A DNA stretch of 64,000 bases from an uncultured Parabacteroides sp. (GCA_949295065.1 CASFJQ010000009.1:1-64000), one strand, 5' to 3'. Positions 26,260 to 36,568 are shown, numbered from the stretch's first letter. The notes: generated from the letters alone by a model not told the origin. Numbers and translations are program-made.

Positions 26260-28452
26260 TCAATAAACCATTATTTCGTCCATAAAGAACCAAGCCGGAT
26301 ATCCAACTCCATAATGCCAACTAGGACACATTCCAAGAGTTTTTATATCAACTTTGATATATCTGGCTTTGACAGGAGAATCCACAGCAACCTTACCACG
26401 AACAAACTTAACCTTCGGGTCTCTATCTTCGGCAAACTCAAACGAACCGAAAGGTGAGAATGTCTGATTATTTGTGGAAACGCTGTATGTTCCGCCTTTA
26501 GGCAAAAGAATCCATCCGCCCAACTGATGAAGAAAATCAATCTCAATGCTGCTGATTTCTTTCTCCGAACCTAAGTCAACAACAAAGCTTGCGTCCTTTC
26601 CTTCCCAGCCAACCCAGCTTTCTACATATGTTGTTCCGCCAAATAATCCGTCTGTCAAGGCTGTATCACCCAACGCCTTATATTTATCGTTTGGAGGAAG
26701 AATCCATCTTACTGAAGCTCCTGCTGCAAGATTTACCTTCTCAGAAGGAATGAAACGTTCTTTATAAAGTTCATAGTATTCTGCCGGAGGATTATTTCTC
26801 TCGTTCAAAGTCTTAACTCCGAACTCTTCTGATATAGTTCTGAACAATTCAAGTTTTGATTTTACAGTCTGCATATCACGTTCCGGATAAGTTCTGAGTA
26901 TTTCAAGTTCCGAATATATCAGCGGAAGACGTGAAAGTCTGACGTGGTCGAGATACAATTTATTATCAGCCACAGCAGCTTCTGCCTTATCAAACAGCTC
27001 GTTGTATGTTTTTATCAGTTGCGGGCAAAGCATTCCGTTTTTGTGTGATATAGGAGAATCATAAATCCACAGCGGCTGATGACTGGCAAGCAAAGCTCCT
27101 TGCATTATCTTGTGATACTGATATAAATAAGGAGTTGCATCTCCATAATATCCTTTCATAAAGCTGAGCATAAGAGAGTCAGCATCCTGATAAGGATTCC
27201 ACATTAGCTTGGCAATCATGTAAGCACGCATTTCAGAGAAATCACCTCCTTTGATACCATTCACCTGAGAGAAATGCATCGTAGCGTTATGCTCTTTGAA
27301 AAGCTGTATGTTCTTCTGTAGAATATGGAAATTAGGGAAAGGAGAAACAATATTGTCGAAATTGATTCCATAATCCCACACAAAAATATTGTCAGATATT
27401 TCGGACCAGCCTTTAAGAGCACGCATAAATTCCTGTCCGGAAGCATTGTCCGTCAGTGGAACTTCACGTTTGCAATCAATATCGCAAAGCATTATGTTCA
27501 CATTTGGCAGTGGCTTTGTATGCTTCGGCGGCTGCATTGAATAAAGATAAGCAAGAGTAGAAAATTCCTTATCCGGAAAACGCTCTGCCAGCTTATTCAT
27601 GAAACGGATTATATTTCCTGAAGGAGAACCTTCGTATTCATCAACTTTCTTACATTCGTCGCAAGTACAGTTGGTGTGATTTCCATCATTCTGACTTACA
27701 GATATAGTACACATTCCGGGATTTGCCTTGAAAATAAAATCCAACTGCTTCACGGCTGCGTCAAATACTGCCGGATTAGTCAGGCACCACTGGCTATGAT
27801 TGCCCGGACGATGTTTACCATTGATAAAGGAATAATATTCCGGATGTTCTTTTCCGAATCGTTCAGAAGGAAGAATACGGTCAAATGTATGAACCCACAT
27901 ATTATTAATGAAAGTCTCATTCGGTTCTTCCAAGCGGAACCATAATTTATAGACCGGATCTTCATTACCGTAACTGAAAGTCTGTCGGTATCTGAAAGCA
28001 GGAGTTTCAGAGTGATTTATCTCAGGAATTGAGATGTTAGGATTCTGGCTGAGTGTATATGTTTCATAAGCATAATACTGAACTCCAAGATATTTCTCAA
28101 GCAAAGTAACTACACCATAGATAGCACCTTTATCTCCGCCGGACATAATATGAAGACAACCTTTAGAAGAAAGAAGCTGAAAACCGTCTTCTCCGGCTTT
28201 ATCAGTTTTCTCTCCGATAATAATATCGCCTTCTTTCCATTTGGAAGTTTCTTTAATCTTAAGCTCAGCTCCGCTTATTTTCAATACGAAATCCTTAAGC
28301 AGATTTGCAGCTTTCAAGTTTGTTTCGCTGTCATCAACAACGATAATTCTCGACAAAGCCTTCCCGTTCTCAGTAATATTTATCTGTGCCTTCAAATTAA
28401 AGACACAGATAAATAACATACACAGCAATAATGTTTTTCTGATAAAAGACAT
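26260..28452 (-). CDS. DUF4838 family glycoside-hydrolase-like protein
   Basis: A 730-residue exported protein with a signal peptide (residues ~1-22). The N-terminal alpha-glucuronidase-like (GH67N/GH20b-type) domain spans ~25-135 (GDKGAIYGVVTLLEKYLGV). The central DUF4838 region, a probable TIM-barrel domain, spans ~150-520 (VSQNDGNHTNCTCDECKKVD, FVWDYGINFDN). A C-terminal discoidin/F5-8-like beta-sandwich follows (~590-730). The activity is uncharacterised but presumably glycosidic. The SulP gene ends 18 bp upstream on the same strand, so the two are probably one transcript. Confidence 0.8.
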   Translation of the reverse strand: MSFIRKTLLLCMLFICVFNLKAQINITENGKALSRIIVVDDSETNLKAANLLKDFVLKISGAELKIKETSKWKEGDIIIGEKTDKAGEDGFQLLSSKGCLHIMSGGDKGAIYGVVTLLEKYLGVQYYAYETYTLSQNPNISIPEINHSETPAFRYRQTFSYGNEDPVYKLWFRLEEPNETFINNMWVHTFDRILPSERFGKEHPEYYSFINGKHRPGNHSQWCLTNPAVFDAAVKQLDFIFKANPGMCTISVSQNDGNHTNCTCDECKKVDEYEGSPSGNIIRFMNKLAERFPDKEFSTLAYLYSMQPPKHTKPLPNVNIMLCDIDCKREVPLTDNASGQEFMRALKGWSEISDNIFVWDYGINFDNIVSPFPNFHILQKNIQLFKEHNATMHFSQVNGIKGGDFSEMRAYMIAKLMWNPYQDADSLMLSFMKGYYGDATPYLYQYHKIMQGALLASHQPLWIYDSPISHKNGMLCPQLIKTYNELFDKAEAAVADNKLYLDHVRLSRLPLIYSELEILRTYPERDMQTVKSKLELFRTISEEFGVKTLNERNNPPAEYYELYKERFIPSEKVNLAAGASVRWILPPNDKYKALGDTALTDGLFGGTTYVESWVGWEGKDASFVVDLGSEKEISSIEIDFLHQLGGWILLPKGGTYSVSTNNQTFSPFGSFEFAEDRDPKVKFVRGKVAVDSPVKARYIKVDIKTLGMCPSWHYGVGYPAWFFMDEIMVY

Positions 28453-28470
28453 TTTGTTTTATTCTTTGTT

Positions 28471-30150
28471 TTATTTCTTACTTAAACTCCAGGCTTTTTC
28501 AACTGCCTCATTGATATTGCTGCAAACATTATCAGCTCCAAGGCAATCTTCAACGCCTGATTTAGTGAGAACTCTATGAACATTTTCATTTACTCCGGAA
28601 AGAATGATATGTATGTTCTCAGACTGCGACATACGAATCAAGCTTTCCAAGTTGTGCAAACCTGTAGAATCCATAAACGGAACGCGGCGCATACGGATAA
28701 TACGGATATTAGGTTTGTCGCCCATTCTGTTCATTATATCGTCGAACTTGTTAGCAACACCAAAGAAGAACGGACCGTCGATTTCGTAAACCTCAACCCC
28801 TTTCGGTAAGTTAAGTTTTTCTTCTTCGTGATATATTTCACCTTCATCTGAAAGGTCAATTTCGTCAGTAGTAACAGAAACGTGAGTAGTTTCAGCAACA
28901 CGCTTCATGAACATGAACATAGCAATAAGCAAACCTATTTCAATTGCAATTGTAAGGTCGAATATTACAGTAAGGAAGAATGTCACAAGCAAAACTGAAA
29001 CATCACTTTTAGGATTCTTCATCAGCGACTTGAATGTACGCCACTGGCTCATATTATATGATACAATAACCAAAACACCTGCAAGACAAGCCATCGGTAT
29101 ATGTTTTGTCAAAGGACCAAGGAAAAGAAGAATCAAAAGCAAAACAATAGCATGGATAATACCGGCAACAGGAGTTTTACCGCCATTGTTGATATTTGTC
29201 ATAGTACGTGCAATTGCACCTGTAACAGGAATACCGCCAAACAAAGGAACAATGATATTTGCTGCACCTTGAGCTATAAGCTCTGTGTTTGAGTTATGCT
29301 TGTCGCCAGTAACACCATCTGCAACTGTAGCAGAAAGCAAAGATTCAATAGCTCCCAATATTGCAATTGTAAAAGCAGAAGGCAACAAAAGGTTGATAGT
29401 TTCCATATCAAACTTGATTGGAGCAGGCTGTGGCATTGAAGCATTGATGGTAAATCTGTCGCCAATAGTTTCAATTCCTGTTATACCAAAGAAAGTGCGA
29501 AGACAATATACAGCAACTGTCATTACGATAATCGCAACCAGTGAACCAGGTATTTTCTTTGAGAACTTAGGAGTTACGGCAATAATTACTATACTTAAAA
29601 TACCAACAAGCGAAGCCATCCAGTTAATTGTTGGGAAAGCTATTACATATTCTATCCATTTCGAAATGAAATCGGCCGGAACCTTTTCCATTGTCAATCC
29701 GAACAAGTCTTTAATCTGGGTAGTAAAAATAGTAAGCGCGATACCGCTGGTGAAACCTACTACAATTGGATAAGGAATAAACTTGATGACTGTTCCAAGT
29801 TTCAATGCTCCCATTATTACCAGCAAAATACCGGCAACAACAGTAGCAATAGCCAAACCCTCAAGACCGAAATTCTGGATAATTCCATAAACAATAACGA
29901 TAAAAGCTCCCGTCGGTCCTCCAATCTGAATTGAACTGCCACCTAATGCAGAAACAATAAAACCACCGATAATAGCAGTTATAAGTCCTTTCTCTGGACT
30001 AACACCTGAAGCAATACCAAAAGCAATGGCTAGCGGAAGGGCAACAATACCCACAATAATACCGGCCATAAGGTCGGTCATAAATTTCTCTTTGGAATAA
30101 TGTTTCAGCGCAGAAACTAATTTCGGCTGAAAATCTAATTTCATACTCAT
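28471..30150 (-). CDS. SulP-family anion permease with STAS domain
   Basis: A 559-residue inner-membrane transporter with ~12-14 helices. It has the family signature region GLYTAIIGGF-like (GLITAIIGGFIVSALGG) and IQIGGPTGAFIVIVYGI near residues 55-95. A cytoplasmic STAS domain follows (about 440-559, with VPFMDSTGLHNLESL). SulP proteins take up sulfate, bicarbonate or dicarboxylates; the substrate is not determined here. It leads a probable two-gene unit with the DUF4838 gene. Confidence 0.92.
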   Translation of the reverse strand: MSMKLDFQPKLVSALKHYSKEKFMTDLMAGIIVGIVALPLAIAFGIASGVSPEKGLITAIIGGFIVSALGGSSIQIGGPTGAFIVIVYGIIQNFGLEGLAIATVVAGILLVIMGALKLGTVIKFIPYPIVVGFTSGIALTIFTTQIKDLFGLTMEKVPADFISKWIEYVIAFPTINWMASLVGILSIVIIAVTPKFSKKIPGSLVAIIVMTVAVYCLRTFFGITGIETIGDRFTINASMPQPAPIKFDMETINLLLPSAFTIAILGAIESLLSATVADGVTGDKHNSNTELIAQGAANIIVPLFGGIPVTGAIARTMTNINNGGKTPVAGIIHAIVLLLILLFLGPLTKHIPMACLAGVLVIVSYNMSQWRTFKSLMKNPKSDVSVLLVTFFLTVIFDLTIAIEIGLLIAMFMFMKRVAETTHVSVTTDEIDLSDEGEIYHEEEKLNLPKGVEVYEIDGPFFFGVANKFDDIMNRMGDKPNIRIIRMRRVPFMDSTGLHNLESLIRMSQSENIHIILSGVNENVHRVLTKSGVEDCLGADNVCSNINEAVEKAWSLSKK

Positions 30151-30416
30151 TTTTATGCCTATTTGTTTTTTAAAAAGGTTGCAAATGTATGAAAAAATAT
30201 ATAAATACTAAAGAAAACTACAACTAATTTTATTTGGTTTCAAGCAGTTATAAAATACATAAGAATTATTAGTTTATTAAAATAAAAGTAATAATAGCCA
30301 GGCATGAAAAGTTTTTATTCGTTATTTGAGCTATAAAATATATCGTAATAGATAGATTCAATTAAATGATAGAAATTATCATTCAAATAAATAATAATTA
30401 TCTGAAAACAAATAAA
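30151..30416. other. SulP-rubrerythrin divergent intergenic region
   Basis: An AT-rich gap of about 340 bp between divergent genes. Apart from the rubrerythrin -7 element at 30417 I see no repeat, RNA or short gene in it. A SulP promoter could not be assigned. Confidence 0.5.
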
Positions 30417-30424
30417 TACATTTG
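30417..30424 (+). promoter_or_regulatory. -7 promoter element of the rubrerythrin gene
   Basis: TACATTTG, 64 bp upstream of the chosen start. It supports rejecting the longer reading frame that begins at 30366, upstream of it. Confidence 0.55.
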
Positions 30425-30488
30425 CAATGTCCAAAAGAAACAAAGGGACAAGAACAAAAGAATTAATAATTACATAAAAATTAGCGTT

Positions 30489-31067
30489 ATGGGAAAAAGC
30501 ATTAAAGGAACAAAAACAGAACAGAATTTGTTGAAATCATTCGCAGGTGAATCACAGGCTAGAGGTCGTTATACTTACTTTGCTAGTGTTGCAAAAAAAG
30601 AAGGTTACGAACAGATTGCGGCTATTTTCATGGAAACTGCTGAACAGGAAAAAGAACACGCAAAACGTTTCTTCAAATTCCTTGAAGGCGGAATGGTTGA
30701 AATCACAGCGTCTTATCCTGCAGGTATTATTTCTACAACTAAAGAAAACCTTGCAGCAGCTGCAGCAGGTGAAAATGAAGAATGGACAGAACTTTATCCT
30801 GAATTTGCAAAGATTGCTGACGAAGAAGGATTCCCTGAAGTTGCAGTTGCTTTCCGCATGATTTCAAAAGTTGAAGCTGAACACGAAAAACGTTACCGCC
30901 AGTTGTTGGCTCGCGTTGAAGCTGAAAAAGTATTTGAAAGAGACGAAGAAATTTTGTGGCAGTGCCGTAACTGTGGTTTCGTAATCGAAGCTAAGAAAGC
31001 TCCTCAGAAATGTCCTGCTTGCTTGCATCCACAGGCATTCTTTGAGCCAATGAAGCAGAACTACTAA
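30489..31067 (+). CDS. rbr: Rubrerythrin
   Basis: A 192-residue peroxide-reducing diiron protein of anaerobes. The start at 30489 ([20 protein letters not shown]) matches the family; the upstream extension is non-homologous. The ferritin-like domain has ExxR/ExxH ligands ([36 protein letters not shown]). The C-terminal rubredoxin-like centre has CRNC...CPAC. It is a single gene with its own promoter and terminator. It is expected to be induced by oxygen or peroxide, though no operator is visible. Confidence 0.96.
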   Translation: MGKSIKGTKTEQNLLKSFAGESQARGRYTYFASVAKKEGYEQIAAIFMETAEQEKEHAKRFFKFLEGGMVEITASYPAGIISTTKENLAAAAAGENEEWTELYPEFAKIADEEGFPEVAVAFRMISKVEAEHEKRYRQLLARVEAEKVFERDEEILWQCRNCGFVIEAKKAPQKCPACLHPQAFFEPMKQNY

Positions 31068-31103
31068 TCAATCCGTACATAACAATAGTTTATTAAAGAT
31101 AAA

Positions 31104-31141
31104 AACCTTGCGGCTGAAATCTTAGTCGCAAGGTTTTTTTT
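31104..31141 (+). terminator. Rho-independent terminator after rubrerythrin
   Basis: AACCTTGCG and CGCAAGGTT stem with an eight-base T run. Confidence 0.9.
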
Positions 31142-31210
31142 AGACTAAAAGAAACTTCTTGATAATTTTATTTTATTAACAATATAAAATTGGGGTTAAA
31201 TATAGAATTC

Positions 31211-31254
31211 GGAAAAGACAGAGTTTCCTATGTGTTTCTGTGTCTCTGTGTTTA
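31211..31254. repeat. Family C partial copy C2
   Basis: Mostly a right arm (GTGTTTCTGTGTCTCTGTGT) with a short CAGAG on the left. It lies between the convergent rubrerythrin and barrel genes. Confidence 0.65.
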
Positions 31255-31305
31255 AATCTCTTTATTCTTAATTTTCCTATTCTCGACAAAAGTTAATCTC
31301 TTATA

Positions 31306-31992
31306 TCATAAAGAAAATCTATACCCTATTCCCAAAGAAATCAGATTGTCTTCACTAAGATCTCTTCGATTCAAATTAGTTTCATAATTCATCTTTACTA
31401 ACCAACGATTTATATTTAATGAAAGCATAGAGGTCAAACCTACATCACAATGATGATAAGATTGTGAATCAAATGGGTTAAACTCCTTTTCTGAAAAAGA
31501 GAACTCCTTCCCTTCCAAATCATACTCTCGGCTACTCCATACAAACTTACCTGCTATACCGTAAGCAACATAAGGACCAACTCCTAAAGACAAACTTGAA
31601 TTATCTGAAAACTTCCATGTATAAGTAAGTAATACCGGCAAATGCAAATAATTCCTTTTAACATCTGATTCTATAAAATCAAACCTTTTCACATCTGATT
31701 TGTCTATAGAACCATACGGGGAATATAGTGGCAAGTATTCCCCATTTTGTAAGTAAACAGCCGCATCACGCCATAAATCTTTCTTTTGATAAAAATACAA
31801 TCCAGTACTAATCCCTAAGCCTTTACTTTTCTTAAAATAGAAATCCAAACCAACTCCCACACGTGGAGATACCGTTGCTGCCATATAGTCTCTTTTTAAC
31901 ATGGCAACACCTATTTCCGGAGTTATATAAACTTGGGCACTCAGCGTCATTACAGCCAGTAATGACATCATCATTAGCAAAATTCTTTTCAT
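31306..31992 (-). CDS. Outer-membrane beta-barrel protein (PorT/OmpA-barrel type)
   Basis: A 228-residue protein with a signal peptide (start 31992, MKRILLMMMSLLAVMTLSAQ; an in-frame ATG at 32001 adds three residues). Alternating amphipathic strands (VGVGLDFYFKKSKGLGIST, LPVLLTYTWKFSDNSSLSLG, WLVKMNYETNLNRRDLSE) end in an aromatic/terminal leucine strand (YRFSL), typical of an 8-stranded barrel. No function is evident. It is the last gene of a minus-strand accessory block with unusually AT-rich codons. Confidence 0.7.
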   Translation of the reverse strand: MKRILLMMMSLLAVMTLSAQVYITPEIGVAMLKRDYMAATVSPRVGVGLDFYFKKSKGLGISTGLYFYQKKDLWRDAAVYLQNGEYLPLYSPYGSIDKSDVKRFDFIESDVKRNYLHLPVLLTYTWKFSDNSSLSLGVGPYVAYGIAGKFVWSSREYDLEGKEFSFSEKEFNPFDSQSYHHCDVGLTSMLSLNINRWLVKMNYETNLNRRDLSEDNLISLGIGYRFSL

Positions 31993-32379
31993 AAATAACA
32001 CTATTTAATTTATTTTTCTATTATGAGTTCTTTTAAAACAAGAACACTTCGCAAACTCAAACTAATCCACTATAAATTAGTTAATTAATAAAGTTTTAAG
32101 ACAGTACTTGACCAAACATGAGGAAATCGTAACCGATACTTTGAAAAGTTGCTCAAAGAAGTTACGCAAAAGTTTTAAAACAACATTCATCCAACTCATA
32201 ATTTTGTACATGGAGCTGCCAATAAAGATAAGTAACATTCACACGCTCAGAAGTTTTTTAGCAAGTGTAGCCTGATACCGAACAGAACTTTTAATACTAA
32301 ACTTATCAAAAAACTCTTTGGCATAGTGGCATAAGCCACTTAGCCTATATATTAAATTTTTAACGGATATTCAAGCTCA
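31993..32379. other. 387-bp gap without recognisable gene
   Basis: AT-rich. A small GTGGC-ATAA-GCCAC hairpin near 32326-32340 is the only structure I see. No ORF, RNA or family A-D element is present. Confidence 0.5.
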
Positions 32380-33432
32380 CTATTTTGTAATGCTAGTGTA
32401 GTTGTTTGTGTATTCACTCGCCCAATCACTTGGTTGATAAGCATTTTTCTTTACCTTATAAGTAATACTAGCTTTTACATTACTAACGCCACCTGTATTA
32501 CCTAATATTTGTGCCCATCTACAAAATTCCTGTCCTGTATTTCGAGCTTTAAGACCTGTAGCAAAATAATTAGTACCCTGATGAATCGGATATCCTCCTA
32601 CAGGAGGTTGATTATAATTCCAAGAACCACTATTTAAGTGAATTTCCGCCCAAACCATTTCATCGATAAACGTAGTCCCCCAAATACCAAATATCTGCTT
32701 GATCTGAGCTCTACCCTCCATCTCGATTACAATCTCTGTTTGAGCATTTTGAACAACAAAAAGATATGGATTAAATTTCACATGTTCTCTTCTTTTACTA
32801 TCATTTGTAGGTATAAAAACATGTGTTCTCTCATATGATACCCCCGTTGCTCCTCTTGTTTGAAGATCCTCAGATATCAAAGGTTCAATAATTCTATTAA
32901 CTTTGATATTTTCATTTGTTCTTAGGTCTTTTTCTACTAGTTGTAACAACTGATCATAATTATCAACATGCGTTGAGTATGCATAATCACCAATAACCTT
33001 AATTACACTATCTCCTACAAACATAATAGCATCTTCATTTAAAAAATCAGTAAGTATGCGGCTTCTAACACGATTTTCAATAAAATCATCAAAGGTAGAT
33101 TCACTACTTTCCTCCCCCTTGTTCACAAGCATTAATTCATAAGCTTTCTCTAATTCTCTATACTTATTTTCCAGTGTTTTAAAGTTTGTACAATTTGAGT
33201 TTAATTTAGCCGCATTTACAATTTCCGGATTCAAAAACGCTGAACACAAAGCATCCGCATCTTTAAATCTCATTACCCCATCTTTGATTACAACGCTTTC
33301 TGTTGATTCCTCAGCCTTAGTTTTCGGACTCATAGCTACACTTACTTGCTCTACTGGAATATCATTTGAACAAGCAAATAATGCAGACAGTATAAAACCA
33401 CTGCAAATCGATTTTAATAAATTCATTTTCAT
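32380..33432 (-). CDS. Lipoprotein of unknown function (possibly DUF4848-like)
   Basis: A 350-residue predicted lipoprotein (lipobox LFAC with C21). A charged spacer with repeated Glu/Ser/Thr follows, then a segment (VVIKDGVMRFKDADALCSAF) that resembles the start of DUF4848-type Bacteroides proteins, from memory only. The C-terminal half is beta-rich with aromatic residues (WAEIHLNSGSWNYNQ). No catalytic motif is seen. It lies 20 bp downstream of the DUF3244 gene, so the pair is probably co-transcribed. Start 33432; an in-frame ATG at 33426 is also possible. Confidence 0.6.
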   Translation of the reverse strand: MKMNLLKSICSGFILSALFACSNDIPVEQVSVAMSPKTKAEESTESVVIKDGVMRFKDADALCSAFLNPEIVNAAKLNSNCTNFKTLENKYRELEKAYELMLVNKGEESSESTFDDFIENRVRSRILTDFLNEDAIMFVGDSVIKVIGDYAYSTHVDNYDQLLQLVEKDLRTNENIKVNRIIEPLISEDLQTRGATGVSYERTHVFIPTNDSKRREHVKFNPYLFVVQNAQTEIVIEMEGRAQIKQIFGIWGTTFIDEMVWAEIHLNSGSWNYNQPPVGGYPIHQGTNYFATGLKARNTGQEFCRWAQILGNTGGVSNVKASITYKVKKNAYQPSDWASEYTNNYTSITK

Positions 33433-33452
33433 TCTGATAATAATTTTAATAA

Positions 33453-33785
33453 TTATTTTACACTAAAATTTCCCCAAAATACATTTTCTTCACTTGTAAT
33501 AACAAGTACATACTCTCCATCCTTTAAATCCAAATCTAAAAGAAACATACCTTTATTACCTCCTATCGTAGAACGGTAAACTTCATTTCCGGAAACATCT
33601 TCTATCAGTATATCCAATGTTCCGAACTCTTCAGCAATTTCAAACTCTAATACCTGAGCATCAATATAGGCTTCGATTGGTGGCACTAAAGAACGACGTT
33701 GATCATTTAGATGAATCTTCTCTCTTTTTGCATAACCTGCGACTGCCACGCAAAGCAACATTGCAATCAATAAATATTTTCTCAT
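33453..33785 (-). CDS. Small secreted DUF3244 protein
   Basis: A 110-residue exported protein (signal peptide ends near VAGYA, residue 19). The mature part is a single beta-sandwich-like domain with a closing pattern VLVITSEENVFWGNFSVK. It fits DUF3244, a Bacteroidetes family of unknown function. The fold pattern (ILIEDVSGNEVYRSTI) resembles T9SS C-terminal sorting domains. It lies downstream of a TPR-HTH regulator and immediately upstream of a lipoprotein gene, all on the minus strand. A second DUF3244 gene at 46471 has the same regulator context. Confidence 0.7.
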   Translation of the reverse strand: MRKYLLIAMLLCVAVAGYAKREKIHLNDQRRSLVPPIEAYIDAQVLEFEIAEEFGTLDILIEDVSGNEVYRSTIGGNKGMFLLDLDLKDGEYVLVITSEENVFWGNFSVK

Positions 33786-33980
33786 TGCTTTTATGGTTTA
33801 AATTTCCAGCGGCAAAATTAAGCTGATTTAGATTACAAGACTAATGTTATAAGGCAAAACACATGTACAGGACTCATCCCCATATAAGGAATTTAATATA
33901 CTTATTATCAGAAAATAAACAATCCCTGTACATACAAAATTATATGTACAGGGACTATTTTAAGCATCCTGGTTTAAGCC

Positions 33981-35591
33981 TTAGAGTGCGGCAATCACCT
34001 CGTCCAAAGTTGTGCGCGTATTTTCCATTTTTCCTTTTTTCCGAATCCGATAACGTCTACGATCTACCGAGGTGGATTGTATATTTAAAAAGATAGCCAG
34101 TTGCTGATTATCCAATCCCAATTTCAATAAACAGCAAAAATGCCTTTCTTCTTCTGTCAAACCTGGAAATTGTTTTTCCAATCCATCCATAAAAAACGGA
34201 TAAGTCATTTTTAATGATCCATACAATGATAACCAATCCTCATTCGTCAACGGATTCTTTTTAGCCACCTCTATAGAACATGAATTCTGCATAATCTTTT
34301 TATATGTTTCTGTATTTTCCAATATGCCTTTTCGAATTCCTTGGATTTTCCCACTCAATCCCTGAACCTCGAATTCTTTTTCCTGCAAACTTTTCGCTGT
34401 ATATTCTTGTTTCTTCTTTAATTCATTTTTTTCTTTATCTAGTTTCCTAATATAAGTATAAACGCCTATCAAAATTAAAACTCCCAATAAAATACTAACA
34501 TCCAAAATCCGGGAATACCTCAATTCTAAAATCGTATTCCGGTTCAATAATTTAGCATGTTTGTATCGTTTCTCGACTTTCCTCAAATCTATTTGCGATT
34601 GCACTTCTATGATTGAATCTGCAAAATGGTTAAAACGCTCATAGTAATCCAATGCCAAATTATAATTACCTAATGCTTTTTCCAACAGATATGATTGATA
34701 CAATATACCACCGGTCAAAGGACGTTGGGGGGTTTTATTCAAAATTGCCTTTTTAATATATTCTCTAGTTTTATCATATTTTTTTTCGCCAAGATACAAA
34801 TCAGCCAATGACAAATACGTCGGTGCACTACCAGCCTCATCGTAAGCAATTGATTGAAACAAAAACTTCTCCGCCAATGCATAATTCTTCATTTCCTTAT
34901 AAGTAATCCCCAAGCGGTTCGTTAAAGAACTCAACAACAACGAATCATTCAGAGGTAAAGCCAACCGATAGGCATCTTGATGATACCTCAAAGCCGCATT
35001 ATAATCTTCTTCTAATAGGTGTATCCACCCTATATCCCGAATCGAATAAATATAGTTTACACTATCATTCCCTTTCAGGTAATATTCCACACTTAACAAA
35101 TGGCACTGTTTAGAACCTTCATAATTATCATCAAATTCATGCAACTTGGCCATCTTATTATACAACTTCCCCAACAACAGATAGTTCTCGGCTATTTTAG
35201 CCAAGTCTACCGCACTCAGATAAGACTCCATCGCCAATTTATAATCAGTCTCTTCCTCGTATGCCATTCCTAAATACAACAAACTGTTCACCTGTTTTTC
35301 CAGAGAACCATGCTTTTTGTAATACGCATTCGCTCGCTCCATTTGCGAAACAAAGGGCATATCTTCACTCAGTTGTTCCGACAATCCGGCATAGACCATG
35401 CAAAAATGAGAAAAGGCTTTATCATTCAGCACTTCAGGATTGGCAATATTCTTCAAAATTGTAAAAGCACTGTCTGGCTGTTCAAGACGGATTAACTCTT
35501 CCGCTTCCTTTATTTGCAAACGAACTTCACTACCCCTTTCACAGGAAAAGGACAGACAAGACAGGATAAATAATAAGAGGACATTTTTCAT
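33981..35591 (-). CDS. Membrane-anchored TPR regulator with C-terminal HTH
   Basis: A 536-residue protein with a signal/lipobox-like start (LSFSC, C17). About seven tetratricopeptide repeats (residues ~20-340) are probably periplasmic. One transmembrane helix (~363-383, ILLGVLILIGVYTYI) and a coiled coil (~385-430) follow. The C-terminal LuxR-like helix-turn-helix is at ~475-536 (LTEEERHFCCLLKLGLDNQQ, then LNIQSTSVDRRRYRIR). This is a one-component membrane transcription regulator layout shared with the genes at 44473 and 61586. The DUF3244 and lipoprotein genes downstream are candidate targets. Confidence 0.8.
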   Translation of the reverse strand: MKNVLLLFILSCLSFSCERGSEVRLQIKEAEELIRLEQPDSAFTILKNIANPEVLNDKAFSHFCMVYAGLSEQLSEDMPFVSQMERANAYYKKHGSLEKQVNSLLYLGMAYEEETDYKLAMESYLSAVDLAKIAENYLLLGKLYNKMAKLHEFDDNYEGSKQCHLLSVEYYLKGNDSVNYIYSIRDIGWIHLLEEDYNAALRYHQDAYRLALPLNDSLLLSSLTNRLGITYKEMKNYALAEKFLFQSIAYDEAGSAPTYLSLADLYLGEKKYDKTREYIKKAILNKTPQRPLTGGILYQSYLLEKALGNYNLALDYYERFNHFADSIIEVQSQIDLRKVEKRYKHAKLLNRNTILELRYSRILDVSILLGVLILIGVYTYIRKLDKEKNELKKKQEYTAKSLQEKEFEVQGLSGKIQGIRKGILENTETYKKIMQNSCSIEVAKKNPLTNEDWLSLYGSLKMTYPFFMDGLEKQFPGLTEEERHFCCLLKLGLDNQQLAIFLNIQSTSVDRRRYRIRKKGKMENTRTTLDEVIAAL

Positions 35592-35908
35592 AAGTATAGC
35601 ACAAAATAATTTATGCTAATCAGATGTTGAAAATTGCTTGATTATATAGCCTAGGGCTTTCAGCCTTTATGGATCAATAACAAATAATTTTCAACGAAGT
35701 GATTTAAACTAATTTTATAAGTAAAAAACAGCGTACAAATAGTTGAAATTGTTATATTATGGGTGATCAAACTCATTCATAACAAAATGCATGGAAGAAC
35801 AGCTACAGAACTATAATAAACAGGTTTGAAACAACAGTTAAAAACTGGTAATCATAGAACTATATTGCATTTATTGTAATTCTGATAAGGAAATATTTGA
35901 GAAAAATT
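35592..35908. other. 317-bp gap upstream of the TPR regulator
   Basis: It contains a 10-bp inverted repeat, GTTGAAAATT (35626-35635) and AATTTTCAAC (35686-35695), enclosing a near-palindromic AGCCTAGGGCT. The rest is featureless AT-rich DNA holding the regulator's promoter. Confidence 0.5.
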
Positions 35909-36568
35909 TCAAAGACTTCTTACCTTAACATTGCGGAACCAGATAAGAGAATTGCCATGTTTGCCCTGCAAACCTATATAGCCTTTAGTAGGAATAGTTG
36001 AGAAAGGTTTAGGCAACCAACTTGGAATATCACTTCCGTCAGGATTCTTAGTTCCTGAAGTCCAAAGGTTCATATCCATATCAGTAACTTTCTTGCCATT
36101 TAGAATAACAGATATATTCTTTCCCTTACAACGTATTCTCATATGATTCCATTCTCCCGGTTTCTTAACAACTTTATCTTGTTTTGCACCTAAGTGACCA
36201 TAAATGGCTCCACACTTTTCATAAGGTTTGCCATTTCCCCACTTTTCACAGTGATCATCAGCAATCTGAATTTCCACAGAATTAGGAATCCAATCTTTTA
36301 TATCAGTGCAATAAACAACAACACCACTATTTGTTTCATGATCTGTCTTAAATTCCAAATCCAATTCAAAGTTTTCATATTCTTCAGTAGTCCAGATTGA
36401 TTCATCTTTTACAGCACTCAAGACACCATCTTTCATGCTCCATACTTCCGGATTATACTGAGCCTTCTCCAGATCATCACCAAACAATAATTGCCATTTG
36501 TTATCTTTGGCAAAGCTGAATGTTGTTGTGCACAACAAAAATGATAAAGCAAATAAAATTCTTTTCAT
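35909..36568 (-). CDS. Secreted DUF1080 (3-keto-disaccharide hydrolase) domain protein
   Basis: A 219-residue exported protein with a signal peptide (about 1-20) and one LamG-like DUF1080 beta-sandwich: W-LLFGDDLEK, FELDLEFKTDHETNSGVVVY, KPGEWNHMRIRCKGKNISVI and GYIGLQGKHGNSLIWFRNVK. The family includes 3-keto-glycoside hydrolases and carbohydrate-binding members. It lies 22 bp downstream of nadB on the same strand, an unexpected operon partner. Confidence 0.85.
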   Translation of the reverse strand: MKRILFALSFLLCTTTFSFAKDNKWQLLFGDDLEKAQYNPEVWSMKDGVLSAVKDESIWTTEEYENFELDLEFKTDHETNSGVVVYCTDIKDWIPNSVEIQIADDHCEKWGNGKPYEKCGAIYGHLGAKQDKVVKKPGEWNHMRIRCKGKNISVILNGKKVTDMDMNLWTSGTKNPDGSDIPSWLPKPFSTIPTKGYIGLQGKHGNSLIWFRNVKVRSL

